A stretch of DNA of 64,000 nucleotides from Armigeres subalbatus (GCF_024139115.2 NC_085140.1:420062283-420126282); one strand, 5' to 3'; shown: positions 32,454 through 44,010, counted from the first letter of the stretch. Notes: generated from the sequence alone by a model not told the origin. Made by a program: numbers and translations.

Positions 32454-32737
32454 GAAATACCAACTTTGAGAATAATGTCTCGAAGTTGGATCCCAGTTCG
32501 AAACCCTTTTGGAAATTAACGAAATTCTTAAAAACCTCAAAAGCCAATTCCAGCGCTTAAAGAGGAAATAAAATTTTATTAACAAATGGTGAAAAGGCTC
32601 AAAAACTTGCTCAGCAGTTCGAGAGTGCCCATAATTTTAGTCTAGGTCTCACTAGTCCAATTGAGGATCAGGTTACACGGAGCTTCGAAGACATTCTCAA
32701 TCAAGAGAATGTTTTTGACCCTTCGTCGGGAACTAAT

Positions 32738-34051
32738 TTGGATGAAGTGAGATCTATTACTAGAAAATTTAAAAATATGAAAGCCCCGGGTGATGATGGT
32801 ATCTTCTACATACTTATCAAAAAACTTCCTGAGAGCTCTTTATCCTTTTTGGTTAATTTATTTAACAAATGTTTTCAATTGGCATACTTTCCAGATAAAT
32901 GGAAAAACGCCAAAGTTGTTCCAATTTTGAAGCCGGACAAAAATCCAGCTGAGGCTTCTAGTTATCGCCCAATCAGTTTGCTTTCTTCAATAAGCAAACT
33001 GTTTGAAAAGATTATTTTAAATAGAATGATGGTTCATATTAATGACAATTCTATTTTTGCTGATGAGCAATTTGGTTTTCGCCATGGGCATTCAACCACT
33101 CATCAGTTATTAAGAGTTACGAACTTAATACGGCTCAACAAATCTGAAGGATATTCGACTGGAGTTGCTCTTCTTGATATAGAGAAAGCATTTGACAGTG
33201 TTTGGCATGAAGGTTTGATTGTAAAATTGATGAATTTTAATTTTCCTCTGTACATCATTAAACTGATCCAAAATTATTTATCAGATCGCTCACTGCAGGT
33301 AAACTATCAGAATTGTAAACCTGATATATTACCTGTTAGAGCCGGTGTTCCCCAAGGCAGCATAATGGGGCCCATATTGTATAACATTTTTACTTCTGAC
33401 TTACCTGATTTACCACCAGGGTGTCAAAAATCTTTGTTTGCAGATGACACAGGTCTCTCAGCCAAAGGGCGAAGCCTTCGTGTCATTTGTAGTAGATTGC
33501 AAAAATGGAAAATTTCCCCGAATGCTTCCAAAACTCAGCTTATAATTTTCCCACATAAGCCGAGAGCTTCTTATTTGAAACCTTCTAGCAGACATATTGT
33601 CACTATGAATGGGGTTCCAAATAATTGGTCTACCGAAGCCAAATATTTAGGACTTCTGCTGGACCAGAAATTAACTTTTAAAAATCACATTGAAGGCCTT
33701 CAAGCCAAATGTAACAAATATATTAAGTGTCTATATCCACTTATAAACAGAAAATCAAAACTTTGTCTTAAGAACAAACTTTTGATTTACAAACAAATTT
33801 TTAGACCTGCTATGTTGTATGCTGTGCCAATATGGGCTAGTTGCTGCAATACCAGAAAGAAGGCACTTCAGAGGATTCAAAATAAAATTCTGAAAATGAT
33901 TCTGAAGTTGCCTCCGTGGTATAGTACCAATGAACTTCATAGAATTTCTAATATTGAGACATTGCAACAAATGTCCAACAAAATAATTTCCAATTTTAGA
34001 CAAAAATCGTTGCAATCTTCTATTGCAACGATTAGCTCCTTGTACCCTTAG
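32738..34051 (+). pseudogene. Jockey ORF2, reverse transcriptase domain
   Basis: 437 codons open. RT blocks: KNMKAPGDDGI, KWKNAKVVPILKPDKNPAEA, YRPISLLSSISKLFEKI, DEQFGFRHGHSTTHQL, LLDIEKAFDSVWH, GVPQGSIMGPILYNIF, and the catalytic LFADDTGL. A thumb region and a C-terminal IYKQIFRPAMLYAVPIWA/LQRIQNKILKMIL block follow. RT sequence is readable upstream to 32460 in shifted frames, so the domain is only cut by upstream lesions. Confidence 0.9.
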
Positions 34052-34285
34052 TATAAATTAGGTTAAGTTTAGTTTAAGTAGAAAATATTGTAATTCCTAC
34101 ATGGTTTAATTCAACCAGAGGAAATATCCTAACTGCCAGAGGCAATTGAAATGTATTAATAATAACTAAAAGCGTAATATAGCAAATAAGGATGATAGTG
34201 TTAAAAAACGCGGAACACCTAGTCTAAGAGATAAATGCATGTATTAGATAATTATCAAATAAAAATAGTTAAAAAAAAAAAAAAG

Positions 34286-34590
34286 TAGTGAGAAGTGAAA
34301 GGTCTTACTTTTTACTACTTATTCCATACTTCTCACTGTGAACAGTGAGTAGTGCGAAGCAAGAAATAAGAGGAGGAGTGAGAAGTGATAAATGAGCAGT
34401 GAGAAGTGCGACGTCTCAATTCTCACCCCTCATATCGCACTTCTCACTGTAAAAAGTTAAAAGAGAGTGAGAGACGTCTCACTACTCACGTCGCGCTTCT
34501 CACATTTTACAGTGATAAGCGAGAAATGAGGAGTGAGAATTGAGACGATTAACTTCTCACTTCTTATTTGTCACAGTGTGAGACATCTGT
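34286..34590. repeat. GTGAGAAG-type repeats with small hairpins
   Basis: Alternating GTGAGAAGTG and CACTTCTCAC runs around centres such as CTCACTGTGAACAGTGAG. The Juan-like element's poly(A) tail abuts it. Confidence 0.7.
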
Positions 34591-34594
34591 CCTG

Positions 34595-34705
34595 TTCGAC
34601 CAAAAGTCCTATTCGGCCAAAAGACTTTCGGCCGGATGGGTTTCGTCCCAATGGTTTGTTCGGCCTAGTGGCAATGGGTTTCGGCCAAACGACCCTTCCC
34701 CCGTA
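34595..34705. repeat. 'TTCGGCC' motif cluster
   Basis: Degenerate units such as CCTATTCGGCCAAAAG and GTTCGGCCTAGTGGC, again directly beside a GTGAGAAG array. Confidence 0.55.
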
Positions 34706-34883
34706 TTCTACCCTATTTTTCAGAACCGTAAAGGATTTTTTTTTTAAATTTTCAGAATTATATAAATCGTTAAGAACTTGCATTAGGGCTTCTCATAGGC
34801 TTTCTGGGTTTTTAGATTTTCTAGGTTTTTATTTAATCTAAACATACATACATAAATCATGAATCTCAAAAAACGAGATGCCA

Positions 34884-35003
34884 GTATTGGCGCTTTGATG
34901 CTGCATGAACAAGAAGAAGAAGAAGAAGCAATAGATGATAATCCGAAAAATTCTCCACGGGAAAGCATACGAAGAAGTTGTTAAAACTCTTCTAAAAAAC
35001 TCA
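34884..35003 (+). repeat. Outer inverted arm, left copy
   Basis: Inverted partner of 41527-41642. Shared features: GGC(G/A)CTTTGATG(C/T)TGCATGAA, a GAA triplet run, GATGATAATC, and GGGAAAGCATACGAAGAAGT. Both copies can encode a similar acidic peptide (LMLHE then E-run), so the arms may derive from a transposase or gag N-terminus. Origin not identified. Confidence 0.6.
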
Positions 35004-35452
35004 AAGGTGCAGCCCAATCGGGTTGTACGCAAAGGTGATGTAGGACTACGTAGCTATTCAAAATCGATGGTATATGCCATGATGATTTGTGTCTTTTTAT
35101 TAACATGACTCATCGGCCTCATCGCTGCTGAAGCCCCTCGACTGGTTTTCATTGGAGGACATCAAAACCCTAGAGAACACTATCCTCAAAAAATGTCCGG
35201 AATAAAGGAGAAATAAATAAAATCAAAAGTAGCGTCAAACCAAACCCAAATAAATTTATTTGAAACGCTCGCAATGGAAGCGTACGTGGCAAAGTGAGAA
35301 GAGCTTCAAGAATTAATTACAGACAGTCCTCGATGATTTTTCGCTAAGCCTCCACCATTTGGAATAAGTTGTTCAGCATTGCCACAACTACCCACGCCTT
35401 TGTACTGCTGTGTCCGCTCCGCTGCATTTAATTTTGACGAACCGCTCTTTCA

Positions 35453-35538
35453 AATCCCGATCAAAATGGCTCGCACGCGCCGGAAAGCAGCTTTCTTGTA
35501 TTCTATTAATTAAGCCCGTTAGCCCCGCCCCTTTGTGA
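35453..35538 (+). repeat. Inner inverted arm, left copy
   Basis: AAATCCCGATCAAAATGGC, GCGCCGGAAAGCAGCTTT and CGTTAGCCC...CCCTT are matched in reverse complement by 40216-40299. Lies immediately upstream of the second Jockey element. Confidence 0.65.
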
Positions 35539-35731
35539 TCTGATATGGGTATAAATCAAGGCATACAAAAACAAGGCACTATCGAGACGTAAGAAAAGCT
35601 CATTCCAGTTCGAGACAGCAACACGTACGGACGTGTTTTTTGCTCGCGCATTTTTCGAAGTGTTTTTTCTCGTTCGTTCGCTGTTTACGTTTTCGCTTGT
35701 CGCGTTGGCGTTATTTTCTCCCGGACCCGTC

Positions 35732-36733
35732 ATGGGAGACTCGGTGGCCGATTCGGTCGCTGGAAAAGTGCCTAAGCGCACTGCTCTTGGAGGCGCGGGT
35801 AACCCCTCCAAGCAGCTTTTGCAGAGCAACGTGTTCTCGCCGTTGACGCTTGATGATGCCGGCAATCCGCCGAAAAAGAGGAAGAAGCAGCAATCGCAGC
35901 TGCCGCAGGTGCAACCGGAGCGGAAGGAGAAGTGCCCGCCCGGGTTTGTGAAGGGCGATCCGCCGGATTTACGCCCAAAAATTCGCCAGCTGATCGCTAA
36001 GGGGCTGAAATGTACTTTTCGGCTCTGCAGCGAGGGCGTGAAAGTGATGCCGGCCAACAGGGACCATCATCAATCCGTCGTGGAGTTCCTCGAGGTGCAC
36101 AAGTATGAGTACTACACTCATGACCACCCCGGCACGAAGCGGCTCAAGGCTTTGCTGCGAGGACTTCACGACATGAAGGAGGAAGAGCTCCAAGCAGAGC
36201 TTGAAAGTAGCGGACTGAAGCCAGTAGCCGTCCACAAGATCGCTCGTCACGACAAGGCGAGGAGATATCGCGACCAGCTTTACCTGATCCATCTGGAGCA
36301 CGGCTCCACTACCTGGAAGGACCTGAAGCTGGTTGGCGTTATAAATTACACCGTCATTGACTGGGAGCGATATCGGCCAGTGCACCGCGATGTCACGCAA
36401 TGCACCAACTGCTTCAATTTTGGGCACGGCACCAGGAACTGCCGCATGAAGCCGCGCTGCAACAAGTGTGGCGAACCCCATCCGACGGACGAGTGCGACA
36501 AAATGGAGGTGGCCGATCCCAAGTGCGCCAACTGTGGCGACAAACATCGCGCCACCACAAAGGGCTGCCCGAAGCGAGCCGAGTTCCTGGAAATCCGGAA
36601 GAAGGCTTCCACCAGGACTATTCCGAAGAAGAACCATGTTCCCGTAATCAACGAGGTGAACTTTCCAGCCATCCCGGCTCCCCGTCGCGTGATTCCGTTA
36701 GGGGTCGTTCAAAAATTATTTCACAGGTTTTAA
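35732..36733 (+). pseudogene. Jockey gag ORF1 with three CCHC knuckles
   Basis: I take ATG 35732 (MGDSVADSVAGKVPK) over the upstream hydrophobic extension from 35633, which looks like 5' UTR. Central YYTHDHPGTKRLKALLRGLH is the PRE_C2HC-like segment. Knuckles: CTNCFNFGHGTRNC, CNKCGEPHPTDEC, CANCGDKHRATTKGC. After RRVIPL the MITE inserts and gives an early stop at 36731. Beyond the MITE the original frame resumes at 36852 as LPPLQPLKRLAAAAA. Confidence 0.85.
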
Positions 36734-36848
36734 GGGGGAGGGGTCTAAGATTTTGTGTACATGTACAAGGTATACAAAAAAGCGTGACAAAGGGGGGGAG
36801 AGGGTCTTGAAATCCCAAAAAGTAGTGGATGTCATATTTGAATCGCCC
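36701..36848. mobile_element. 148-bp MITE inside the gag ORF, TTA duplication
   Basis: Ends GGGGTCGTTCAAAAATTAT and the inverted ATATTTGAATCGCCC. TTA at 36698-36700 and 36849-36851. Removing the element and one TTA restores the gag reading frame. A related copy lies at 53827-53969. The same 'GTCTAAGATTTTGTG' and 'GTATACAAAAAA' core is present in both. Confidence 0.8.
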
Positions 36849-36851
36849 TTA

Positions 36852-37247
36852 CTCCCACCGCTACAGCCGCTCAAGCGACTGGCAGCGGCAGCGGCATCGG
36901 TCCAAGCTCCAACATCGTCGGCACCATCCACCAGCGAATGGCCCCTGCTCCCTCCTCCTGGGTTCCGTCGGCAGTCGGAGAACGAAGCCGTCCCATCGGG
37001 AGAATCAGCTCCGCTGTACACTCCGGAACAACTGATACCGATCTTCGCGCAGCTCGCCACTCGACTGCGCGGCTGCAAACCCACTTCGACCAGGTCTTCA
37101 CTCTTGGCATGTTCATCATCGAAAATGGCTGCTAGGGTGGGCCTGGTCAACTGGAACGCTTGCTCGCTCAAGAGCAAAATAATTGGGCTGAAGGTTTTGC
37201 TTGAGGAGAAGGAAATAGACGTGGCGTTCATCACCAAATCGCGTTGA
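36852..37247 (+). pseudogene. Gag C-terminus and ORF2 start (one open frame)
   Basis: The proline/alanine-rich gag tail continues to about 37110. From ATG 37125 the frame reads MAARVGLVNWNACSLKSK and EEKEIDVAFITKSR, the start of the endonuclease (NWNA and the usual TET-type motif mutated to TKS). TGA at 37245 and later frameshifts break it. Confidence 0.75.
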
Positions 37248-37319
37248 AAACCGGAGGGGAACATCTACATCCCGGACTTTCACATCGTACGACTTGACCG
37301 GAAGTTTTTCGCTACAACA

Positions 37320-37748
37320 TCAACTGTCGCCTGCTGCCAAGCTTCCAGCTCAGTGTCATCGAGGCCATCGGTGTCGAAATCACCACTTCGGTCGGCACAA
37401 TCGCGCTCATCGCGGCGTACTGTCCAACGCAAGCCAAAGCCGGCGATGGATCATCGGCTACCCTTCGGAGGGACATCGTCAAGCTGACGCGGAGGCAAGG
37501 CCAGTATATCATTGCCGGCGACTTGAATGCCAAACATCAAGCCTGGGGCAACAATCGCGGCAATCGAAACGGCACCATCTGGAGCAACGACATGGAGGAA
37601 GGCCACTACACGATCCTGAGCCCGGATTCCCCCACTCGGCTGAGTCGGTCCGGTGCCCACGCAACGCTCGACCTCTACATAAGTCTACCTGAGTGACCAC
37701 GTCTCGCAGCCGGTTGTATACCAGGAGCTCAGTTCGGATCACTATCCG
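37320..37748 (+). pseudogene. Jockey AP endonuclease, frameshifted remainder
   Basis: Readable in several frames: IGVEITTSVGTIALIAAYCP, GQYIIAGDLNAKHQAWGNN, and downstream SDHYPVVAEL, which opens the next frame. The GGG/AI segment before it appears deleted near 37310. Confidence 0.7.
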
Positions 37749-39260
37749 GTGGTGGCGGAACTGGGCTCCTCGGTCAATCGGCACCAGCATTTACGGCGGA
37801 ACTACCACCGAGTGAACTGGCAGCGGTTCCAGCAGTGCGTCGATAACACCGTCGACTACGAGGTGCGTCCGGAGACGCCGGAAAGTATCGACCGCCAGCT
37901 GTGCGCTATGGAGGAGGCGATCACGGCGGCCCGAGAGCAACACGTACCGACGGCTCGGCAGGTAAGCAACTCCTTAAACATCGATACACTCACCAAAGAT
38001 TTGATTCGATTGCGGAATGTCACTCGCAGGCAGTTCCAGCGTACAGGACTGCCTGAGCTTAAGGCACGCTGCAATCGAATCACAAAAATTATCAATGTCA
38101 GAATGGTGGACCTCAAAAATAACGACTTCTCGAATAAGATCCGCACTCTCCCAGATTATGCTAAGCCGTTCTGGAAAATGACCAAAATTCTAAAATCCAA
38201 GCCTCGGCCCATTCCACCTTTGATCCCACTAGACAATAATGGCTCTAAGGATCGCTTGATAACTCCTGCAGAGAAGGTCGCTGAAATAGGTCGTCACTTC
38301 GTCAGCTCACACAATCTTGGGCAGAACATCGTCAGTCCACACGAAGCAGCCATCAACGAGCATGATTCCCAACGACTTTTTGGAGGAGTTGGAGATCTCA
38401 GCGAAATGACGGCCTATATCAAATCATCGAAGAACATGAAGGCCCCAGGCTTCGACAGCATCCTGAATATCGAGCTCAAACACATGAGTGCCCCATTCTT
38501 TGTGTATCTCTCGCTGATCTTCAATCAGTGTCTCCGGCTCAGCTACTTCCCATCGTCCTGGAAGTCAGCGAAAGTCATCCCCATCCGGAAGCCTGGGAAG
38601 GATCCTTCCTCACCCAAAAGCTATCGTCCCATCAGCCTTCTCTCAGGATTATCCAAGCTATTCGAAAAAGCTATTCATCACCGGTTACTTGAGTCTGCCG
38701 AAAATCTCAACATCTTGCTCGAGGAACAGTTCGGTTTCGGACGCGGTCGGTCAACTGTACACCAATTGACCCGAGTTACCAACGTCCTCAGACGGAACAA
38801 GTTTGTCTCGAAAACATCCGCCATGGCCTTACTCGATGTCGAGAAGGCATTTGACAATGTACGGCATGATGGCCTGGTGTACAAACTACAACGCTACAAT
38901 CTTCCCAGCTACCTGGTGAAAATCATCAACAATTACCTGTCGGCAAGGACATTCCGGGTCTCAATCAACGGAGCGAGTTCCAATGCGCACAACATCGTCG
39001 CAGGCGTTCCCCAGGGCAGTATCCTCGGGCCCCTGCTTTTCAATCTGTTCACCTCCGACATGCCAGAACCTCCAGAAGGCGGTATTCTGCCTCTGTTCGC
39101 AGATGACGCATCCATCGTCTACAACGGTAGAGTGATCAGAGCGCTAGTGGCAAAACTCCAACGAGGCCTGGATGCCCTGACAGAGTACCTCACCAGCTGG
39201 AAGATCTGTATCAACGCGGCGAAGACCCAGGTCATCATTTTCCCCACTCCAAATCCCTAA
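37749..39260 (+). pseudogene. Jockey reverse transcriptase (503 codons)
   Basis: Begins inside SDHYPVVAEL, then an arginine-rich linker. RT blocks: KNMKAPGFDSILNIEL, SWKSAKVIPIRKPGKDPSSP, YRPISLLSGLSKLFEKA, EEQFGFGRGRSTVHQL, LLDVEKAFDNVRHDGLVYKL, GVPQGSILGPLLFNLF, and catalytic LFADDASIV. Ends at a frameshift; the thumb continues from about 39263 in another frame. Confidence 0.9.
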
Positions 39261-39262
39261 AC

Positions 39263-39762
39263 TTGTTCCGCCTGGGGACTGTAAAATCATCCTCAATGGC
39301 ACGACTGTGGAATGGGCCAATGAGGCCGACTACCTTGGCTTGACCCTCGACAGCAAGCTTATTTTCAGGCAGCAGGTTGACAAAACGGTGACAAAGTGTA
39401 ACGTCTTGTTGAAACTACTGTACCCTTTGATCAACCGCCGGTCGTCATTGTCCCTGAAAAATAAGCTTGCTGTCTACAAGCAAATCATCCTCCCTGTGAT
39501 CGAATATGGCATGCCGGTCTGGGAGAGCTGCGCTAAAACCCACCACCTCAAACTTCAACGGGTCCAAAACAAATTCCTGAGGATGATCCTCAATACCCCT
39601 CCCAGGACAAGAACATCCGAGGTCCACCGTCTGGCCGGGATAAAAACCTTACATGAGCGCTTTGGTGAGTGTAAAGAAAAGTTTAGGGTCCGTTGCTTGC
39701 ATTCGGATCAGGCTCCAATTAGGGCGCTAGTTCCAATCTTGGTTATCAAATTTTTATTGTAA
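39263..39762 (+). pseudogene. Jockey ORF2 C-terminal block
   Basis: VEWANEADYLGLTLDSKLIF, LLYPLINRRSSLSLKNKL, YKQIILPVIEYGMPVWESCA and LQRVQNKFLRMILNTPPRTR match the C-terminal region of the Juan-like ORF2 in order. Ends at TAA 39760. Confidence 0.85.
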
Positions 39763-39999
39763 ATATTAGTGTACATAGTAGTTAGGTTATCAAATTAAAA
39801 AAAACACACTAGCGCCTGCTGAAGGCCGTCATGATACATTTTATTTTGAAAATTAAGTAAAAACATAAAAATAATAATAATAATAATAGTAATTTAAATT
39901 GAAGTTGGAGGGCCAAGCCGGCCGATCACTGTACATGGTTAAAAATAATTGTAGAACAAAAAATGTTTAAATAAAGAAGAATTTTACTTCTACTAGACG

Positions 40000-40330
40000 T
40001 AGGAAAAATCGATTTTAACTGTAGGCAGTTGACGTCACTGCTATCGCTGTTCGGGACGAAGCAAGCCAACGCTCTACGATTCAGTTTGCCCTTCTTTTGC
40101 ACTCGTTCACAATGCGATAGCAATCACGTCACTTTGAATTTTATTTTCTTTAACGAGCCTACTTTGATTCTGTATACCGTGAGTATAAATATAATGTACA
40201 CTCATAACGATTAATGAAGGGACAGGGCTAATGAAATTACTTAATTAGATATAAAAAAGCTGCTTTCCGGCGCGCGTGTGCCATTTTGATCGGGATTCCG
40301 CAGGCAACGGACCGGTCGGAGAATGACAAA
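40000..40330 (-). repeat. Inner inverted arm, right copy, and flanking DNA
   Basis: 40216-40299 is the inverted partner of 35453-35538. Read on the minus strand, the arm leads into a mixed GC segment (40020-40130) that resembles a LINE 5' UTR, but no coding follows. It could be either a promoter fragment of a Jockey-like element or the arm of a foldback transposon. Confidence 0.5.
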
Positions 40331-40605
40331 TTCTAAGAATCCTATGAAATTTTCTCGCAAGATTCCGATTTTGATCATGAGATGTTGGTTATCTAAGATG
40401 CGTATTGTTGCGAAGAATTACAACAGAAATTTGACTCAAGACGAAGTTTCTTCATATTACCAAACACTATCTCTTTTCATCTGTCTGTCCGAGCAACGTT
40501 CACCGATGCTGTAGATAGTTTCCACTGAGGTGGCGTCTTCATTGATTTTATACAAAAGAAGGTTGTTCCGACTATCCGAAATAAACTTTTTTCAAAGTGC
40601 AAAAC

Positions 40606-40818
40606 TCAATCGTAATTAGCGAATTTGATAGCGCGTCGGAGGGAGATGATGCAGTAAATTTGAATGGATGGGATCACTAACAGCAACCAAGCTACCACGC
40701 CAAACCCGATGCCACCGAAACAGTCCATTTTCGCAATTAATTCTATCTTTCCATAAAATGTTGGTCCTGAGACAGGTCCAACTAACTGACACCAAAATTT
40801 GTAATACATTTTCAGCAC
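40606..40818 (-). CDS. Unrecognised 70-codon frame with one hydrophobic segment
   Basis: The frame ends in a predicted membrane-type stretch (GIGFGVVAWLLLVIPSIQIY) followed by basic residues (SLRRAIKF). I do not recognise it. It lies within the inverted-arm region and may be part of a dead transposon or chance. No upstream signal or homologue known to me. Confidence 0.15.
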   Translation of the reverse strand: MLKMYYKFWCQLVGPVSGPTFYGKIELIAKMDCFGGIGFGVVAWLLLVIPSIQIYCIISLRRAIKFANYD

Positions 40819-41362
40819 TGGCGGTGCGGGATCGCAACAGTGCTATTTTTATAGTCAATCCTTTCTTCATATGAAATGTTGGTTCATTGAGGTTGAATGA
40901 TCTGCAGCAACACACCGAGCACCACCACCAATGCGATGGATTTCCGTTGAAAATGTTACCAGCGTCTCCGTGATGTTGCGTCCGCTTCGCTGCGATCGCT
41001 TTGATGCGTCCGCTCTCCGTGAAATCTTGTTCAAACTGAGGATTAGATCCAAACCCGCAAGTGATTAGTTTTTGATGTCTGTGCTAGTGATGCACGTACG
41101 CGATTGGTTAAGTTTACCTATTTCTAAACTTTTTATCAATTATCGATTATAAATAGTTAAAAATAGTATTTTCATATAAATACAAAAAAGCGTTGACCCA
41201 TCCTTGATCGAATGGTCAAAAAAATTAAAACCCATCGAGAAATGGCTGAGACATTAAAGTTTAAAGTCTATCATATTTTCGTGACGGCCCCCGATTTTCG
41301 CTATCGTAAAGAGTACTTCAATATAGAAAAGACAAACGTAGTCGTACGTCAAAATTCTGAAA

Positions 41363-41524
41363 GCAATTTAATTAAAAACGGTAAGCAGTACGGGATTGGA
41401 CTTTTCTTCTACTGTATAGTAAACACAATATTTCTATTCGAAATTTTATTCTGTGATATTACACTTACTACACAGTATAAGAAAAGTCCAACCTCATACT
41501 GCTTACCGTTTTTAATTAAAATGC
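41363..41524. repeat. Palindrome with about 58-bp arms
   Basis: Arms 41363-41422 and 41464-41524 are inverted, about 85-90% identical by eye (TTAATTAAAAACGGTAAGCA, GGACTTTTCTT), with a 41-nt AT-rich loop. Sits between the outer and inner right arms. Confidence 0.75.
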
Positions 41525-41526
41525 TT

Positions 41527-41642
41527 TTAGAATTTTTGAGAAGAGTTTTAAAAACTTCTTCGTATGCTTTCCCGTGCAGGTTTTTTCGATTATCATCTTT
41601 CTGCTTCTTCTTCTTCTTCATGCAACATCAAAGTGCCAATAT
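41527..41642 (-). repeat. Outer inverted arm, right copy
   Basis: Reverse complement of 34884-35003 with small differences. The minus strand reads RKNLHGKAYEEVFKTLLKNS. With the left copy it brackets the whole 35-41 kb block. Confidence 0.6.
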
Positions 41643-41659
41643 ACATCTCTTGTAGGGAG

Positions 41660-44005
41660 AAGAGAGAAGCCAAATCAAACTAACCCGACTAAACCACATC
41701 CATCATTGATTAATGCGACTATGCCGTCGGCGCTTGCCGATTCATTAAATCCAATATCTACAGTTTTTTTTTCTGTCTTCGCTGTCATATTACGGGACAC
41801 ACTGTTTCATCAGATCAAAACGCGACCCCGCGAGGAAGGTGAACGCAATCTAAAATTCAATTTTTCCATCCGAACGGCACAAAATGGCTCACGTTTGACA
41901 CGCGACTGCCAACGTTGCTGGGTTAGGAGGTGTATCGATTTCTGTGAGTAGGATCGATCCGCACATAGGTGCCGTCTCCAATGGGGCAGTAAGCATTCCA
42001 CTGGATCTGATTTGTTGTGACCCAATGGGTTTGATACTGTCGAGGTTTATCTTCCTACTATTTCGTATTGCAATTTTGTAGGAGAATTGGTCTGAAAGGA
42101 TGTGGAATCCTTTAATATACGAGAGTTTTTTTTAGAGTTGACTGATGTAAATGGTTTATATGTTGCAGATATGTTGGATTATTTTAAAATTTGTTACATA
42201 ATTTCACTGACACTGATTGAATTTGGTGTTCATTGAATTACCGATAGGTGCTTTTTAAAAAGAAATCACTAGGACTTCAATCGTTTAATCACGTACTAAC
42301 GAGGAAGGCCGTATCAGCCCCAGGTGCATTGATCTGGGGCTTTTTTTTCACTTGATTGACAACGATGCCGCGCGACGAAGGTTCGAACCAACCGCGATCG
42401 TCATTTCGGTGGAGATAGATGTGTGTTCCATTAATTTGTACCCATTGAAGAGCTTTTTTTGCCGGTTCTTCCGTTTTTGCGCAACTTGTGGATTTGTGGA
42501 CCACTGCTCGGTGATAGATAGATAAACACAGCCCAAATGCCTGTGACCTCGCTTCAGTTTCTCGAGAGTCGATAGCCACGGCGCTTTCGACTTGTTGATG
42601 TCGAGTGGTACATGTCTGGACGACAGTCATCAACGATCCGCGCCGATACCCAAATATGGTTCTAGGATTGGACGTTTTTCGAGCGGCACGCGTCAGATCC
42701 GATGGTCGTTTGGAATCATTTCGCTATGGGTGTGACTCTAGTGCCAGATTAGGCGATCTGTCGGTGAGTGGCCCCATCAAGTGATAAGTACTGATATGGG
42801 CCTCGGGTCGAGTCACAGGTTCAGCGTTTCTCTCTGTTCAAACTAGTCCACTTATTTTTTTTCTGGACGCCATTCAACTGATGACTACTAATCACCGAAA
42901 TAAAACTGTGTGTGTTGTGATTCGTTTGAATTGAAGGTTGTGCTCTAGGTTGCATATCACTGCACAAGAGAAAGGCAAATTACCCCCCTTCGCAACGATC
43001 AAGATCACCATCATCACGCTGGTAGGGTATTGCTTTCGTTTTATCCGAGCAGGGTCTTTCTGGAGCAGCGCCATAATTACCGGGTCAATTTATGGGCACT
43101 CAAGAAACTCGAGCATACAAGAGCGAAGCGCGTTAATTTGCCTTAATTAAGCCCAACACGGCGATTGCAATGTTGTCGATGACCAGATGCCGAAGATCCT
43201 GGTTCGCGCGGATTGTGCGCTGAAATTCTCGAGTTGTGAACTTTCGTCGCACCTCCGAGGTGGCCCAATTAAACTCACCGCGAATCAATTTAATACATAG
43301 CTGGAGCAGTGCAATTAGGTGAATGAATTTGTTGCCTGCGAAGGCGATGGTGGATCGTGAACATGAAATTTAAATTTTAGCGCAATTCCCAATTGACCCG
43401 TCAGAGATTTACCGTAGCATTAATATTCCCGATTTCGAAAACGGTACGAAGGCATTTTCGTCTTCTGGTGATGTGTACGTTCTTTGGAAATTGCGTTCTT
43501 AATATTGGTTCAATTTAAATGTTGTAATAAGGTGATTTAGAACAGTTTTTTTTGTGAAACAAGAAAATCGGCAATTAGAATGTAAAAAGGTTGTGCAGTT
43601 GATGTTTATGAATTTTTGTGCTCATCATATCAGCCATTTTTCTGAGTTTCAGCTTCCGAGTAGCTGTCTGTTCTTAGGAAGTGACACTTACTACAACTGC
43701 TGTGCATAATTTGGAAACACTCAATCGTCTCATTTATTCGTAAATCCTTAAGCAAACGCATACTTCAACTAGGATCCGATTCTATATTCGCACTGTGGTA
43801 AAAGCATTCATTTGCGTATACGTTGAAGCAACTTGCCCATGATAATCTATAAACCGATTTTAGGCTCGTTGAACGTGTCACGGTTTGGTAGAAGATAGTC
43901 GCCCATATCTGTTATTTCTCCCCTTTTATCTGGCTTCTTTATAAATGATTTTCTATAGATTAGGGTTTCATAATGAGGAAATTTACCTACCACCCATCAT
44001 GCTTT
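41660..44005. other. Mostly unique DNA, no confirmed gene
   Basis: No repeats recognised over about 2.3 kb, the longest such stretch outside the ends of the window. 43140-43440 is GC-richer with TAATTA cores and could be regulatory. The minus-strand 114-codon frame at 42289-42633 has a biased composition (EEPAKKALQWVQINGTHIYL, DRGWFEPSSR) but matches no family I know. Confidence 0.35.
42289..42633 (-). CDS. Unrecognised 114-codon frame
   Basis: Start MMTVVQTCTTRHQQ, stop at 42289. No signal peptide, membrane segment or motif. GC content is higher than the flanks. Could be a dead transposon fragment or an exon. Evidence is only the open frame, which is not long enough to exclude chance. Confidence 0.2.
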   Translation of the reverse strand: MMTVVQTCTTRHQQVESAVAIDSRETEARSQAFGLCLSIYHRAVVHKSTSCAKTEEPAKKALQWVQINGTHIYLHRNDDRGWFEPSSRGIVVNQVKKKPQINAPGADTAFLVST

Positions 44006-44010
44006 TAAAT

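Larger units (their letters stand above)
26714..34285 (+). mobile_element. Juan-like Jockey-clade LINE, disrupted
   Basis: Two overlapping ORFs (gag with three CCHC knuckles; endonuclease plus RT), AT-rich codons and a poly(A) tail (34271-34284). The protein reads like Juan elements of culicine mosquitoes (recalled, not searched). The 5' end is truncated into ORF1. It is inactivated by an in-frame TAG at 26913, a 3.3-kb insertion at 27372-30681, frameshifts near 31165 and 31775, and a stop at 32451. Confidence 0.85.
35540..39985 (+). mobile_element. Second Jockey-clade LINE, GC-rich, disrupted
   Basis: Two ORFs in order gag then endonuclease/RT, with a 3' AATAAA-containing region near 39970. 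Codons are GC-rich, unlike the Juan-like element, so it is a different family. Lesions: MITE at 36701-36848, stop and frameshifts at 37245-37740 with a small deletion in the endonuclease, and a frameshift near 39260. The 5' end is approximate. Confidence 0.8.

Noticed and set aside
35969..36637. 222-codon minus-strand frame
   Set aside because: Antisense shadow of the GC-rich Jockey gag, whose plus frame has clear CCHC knuckles.
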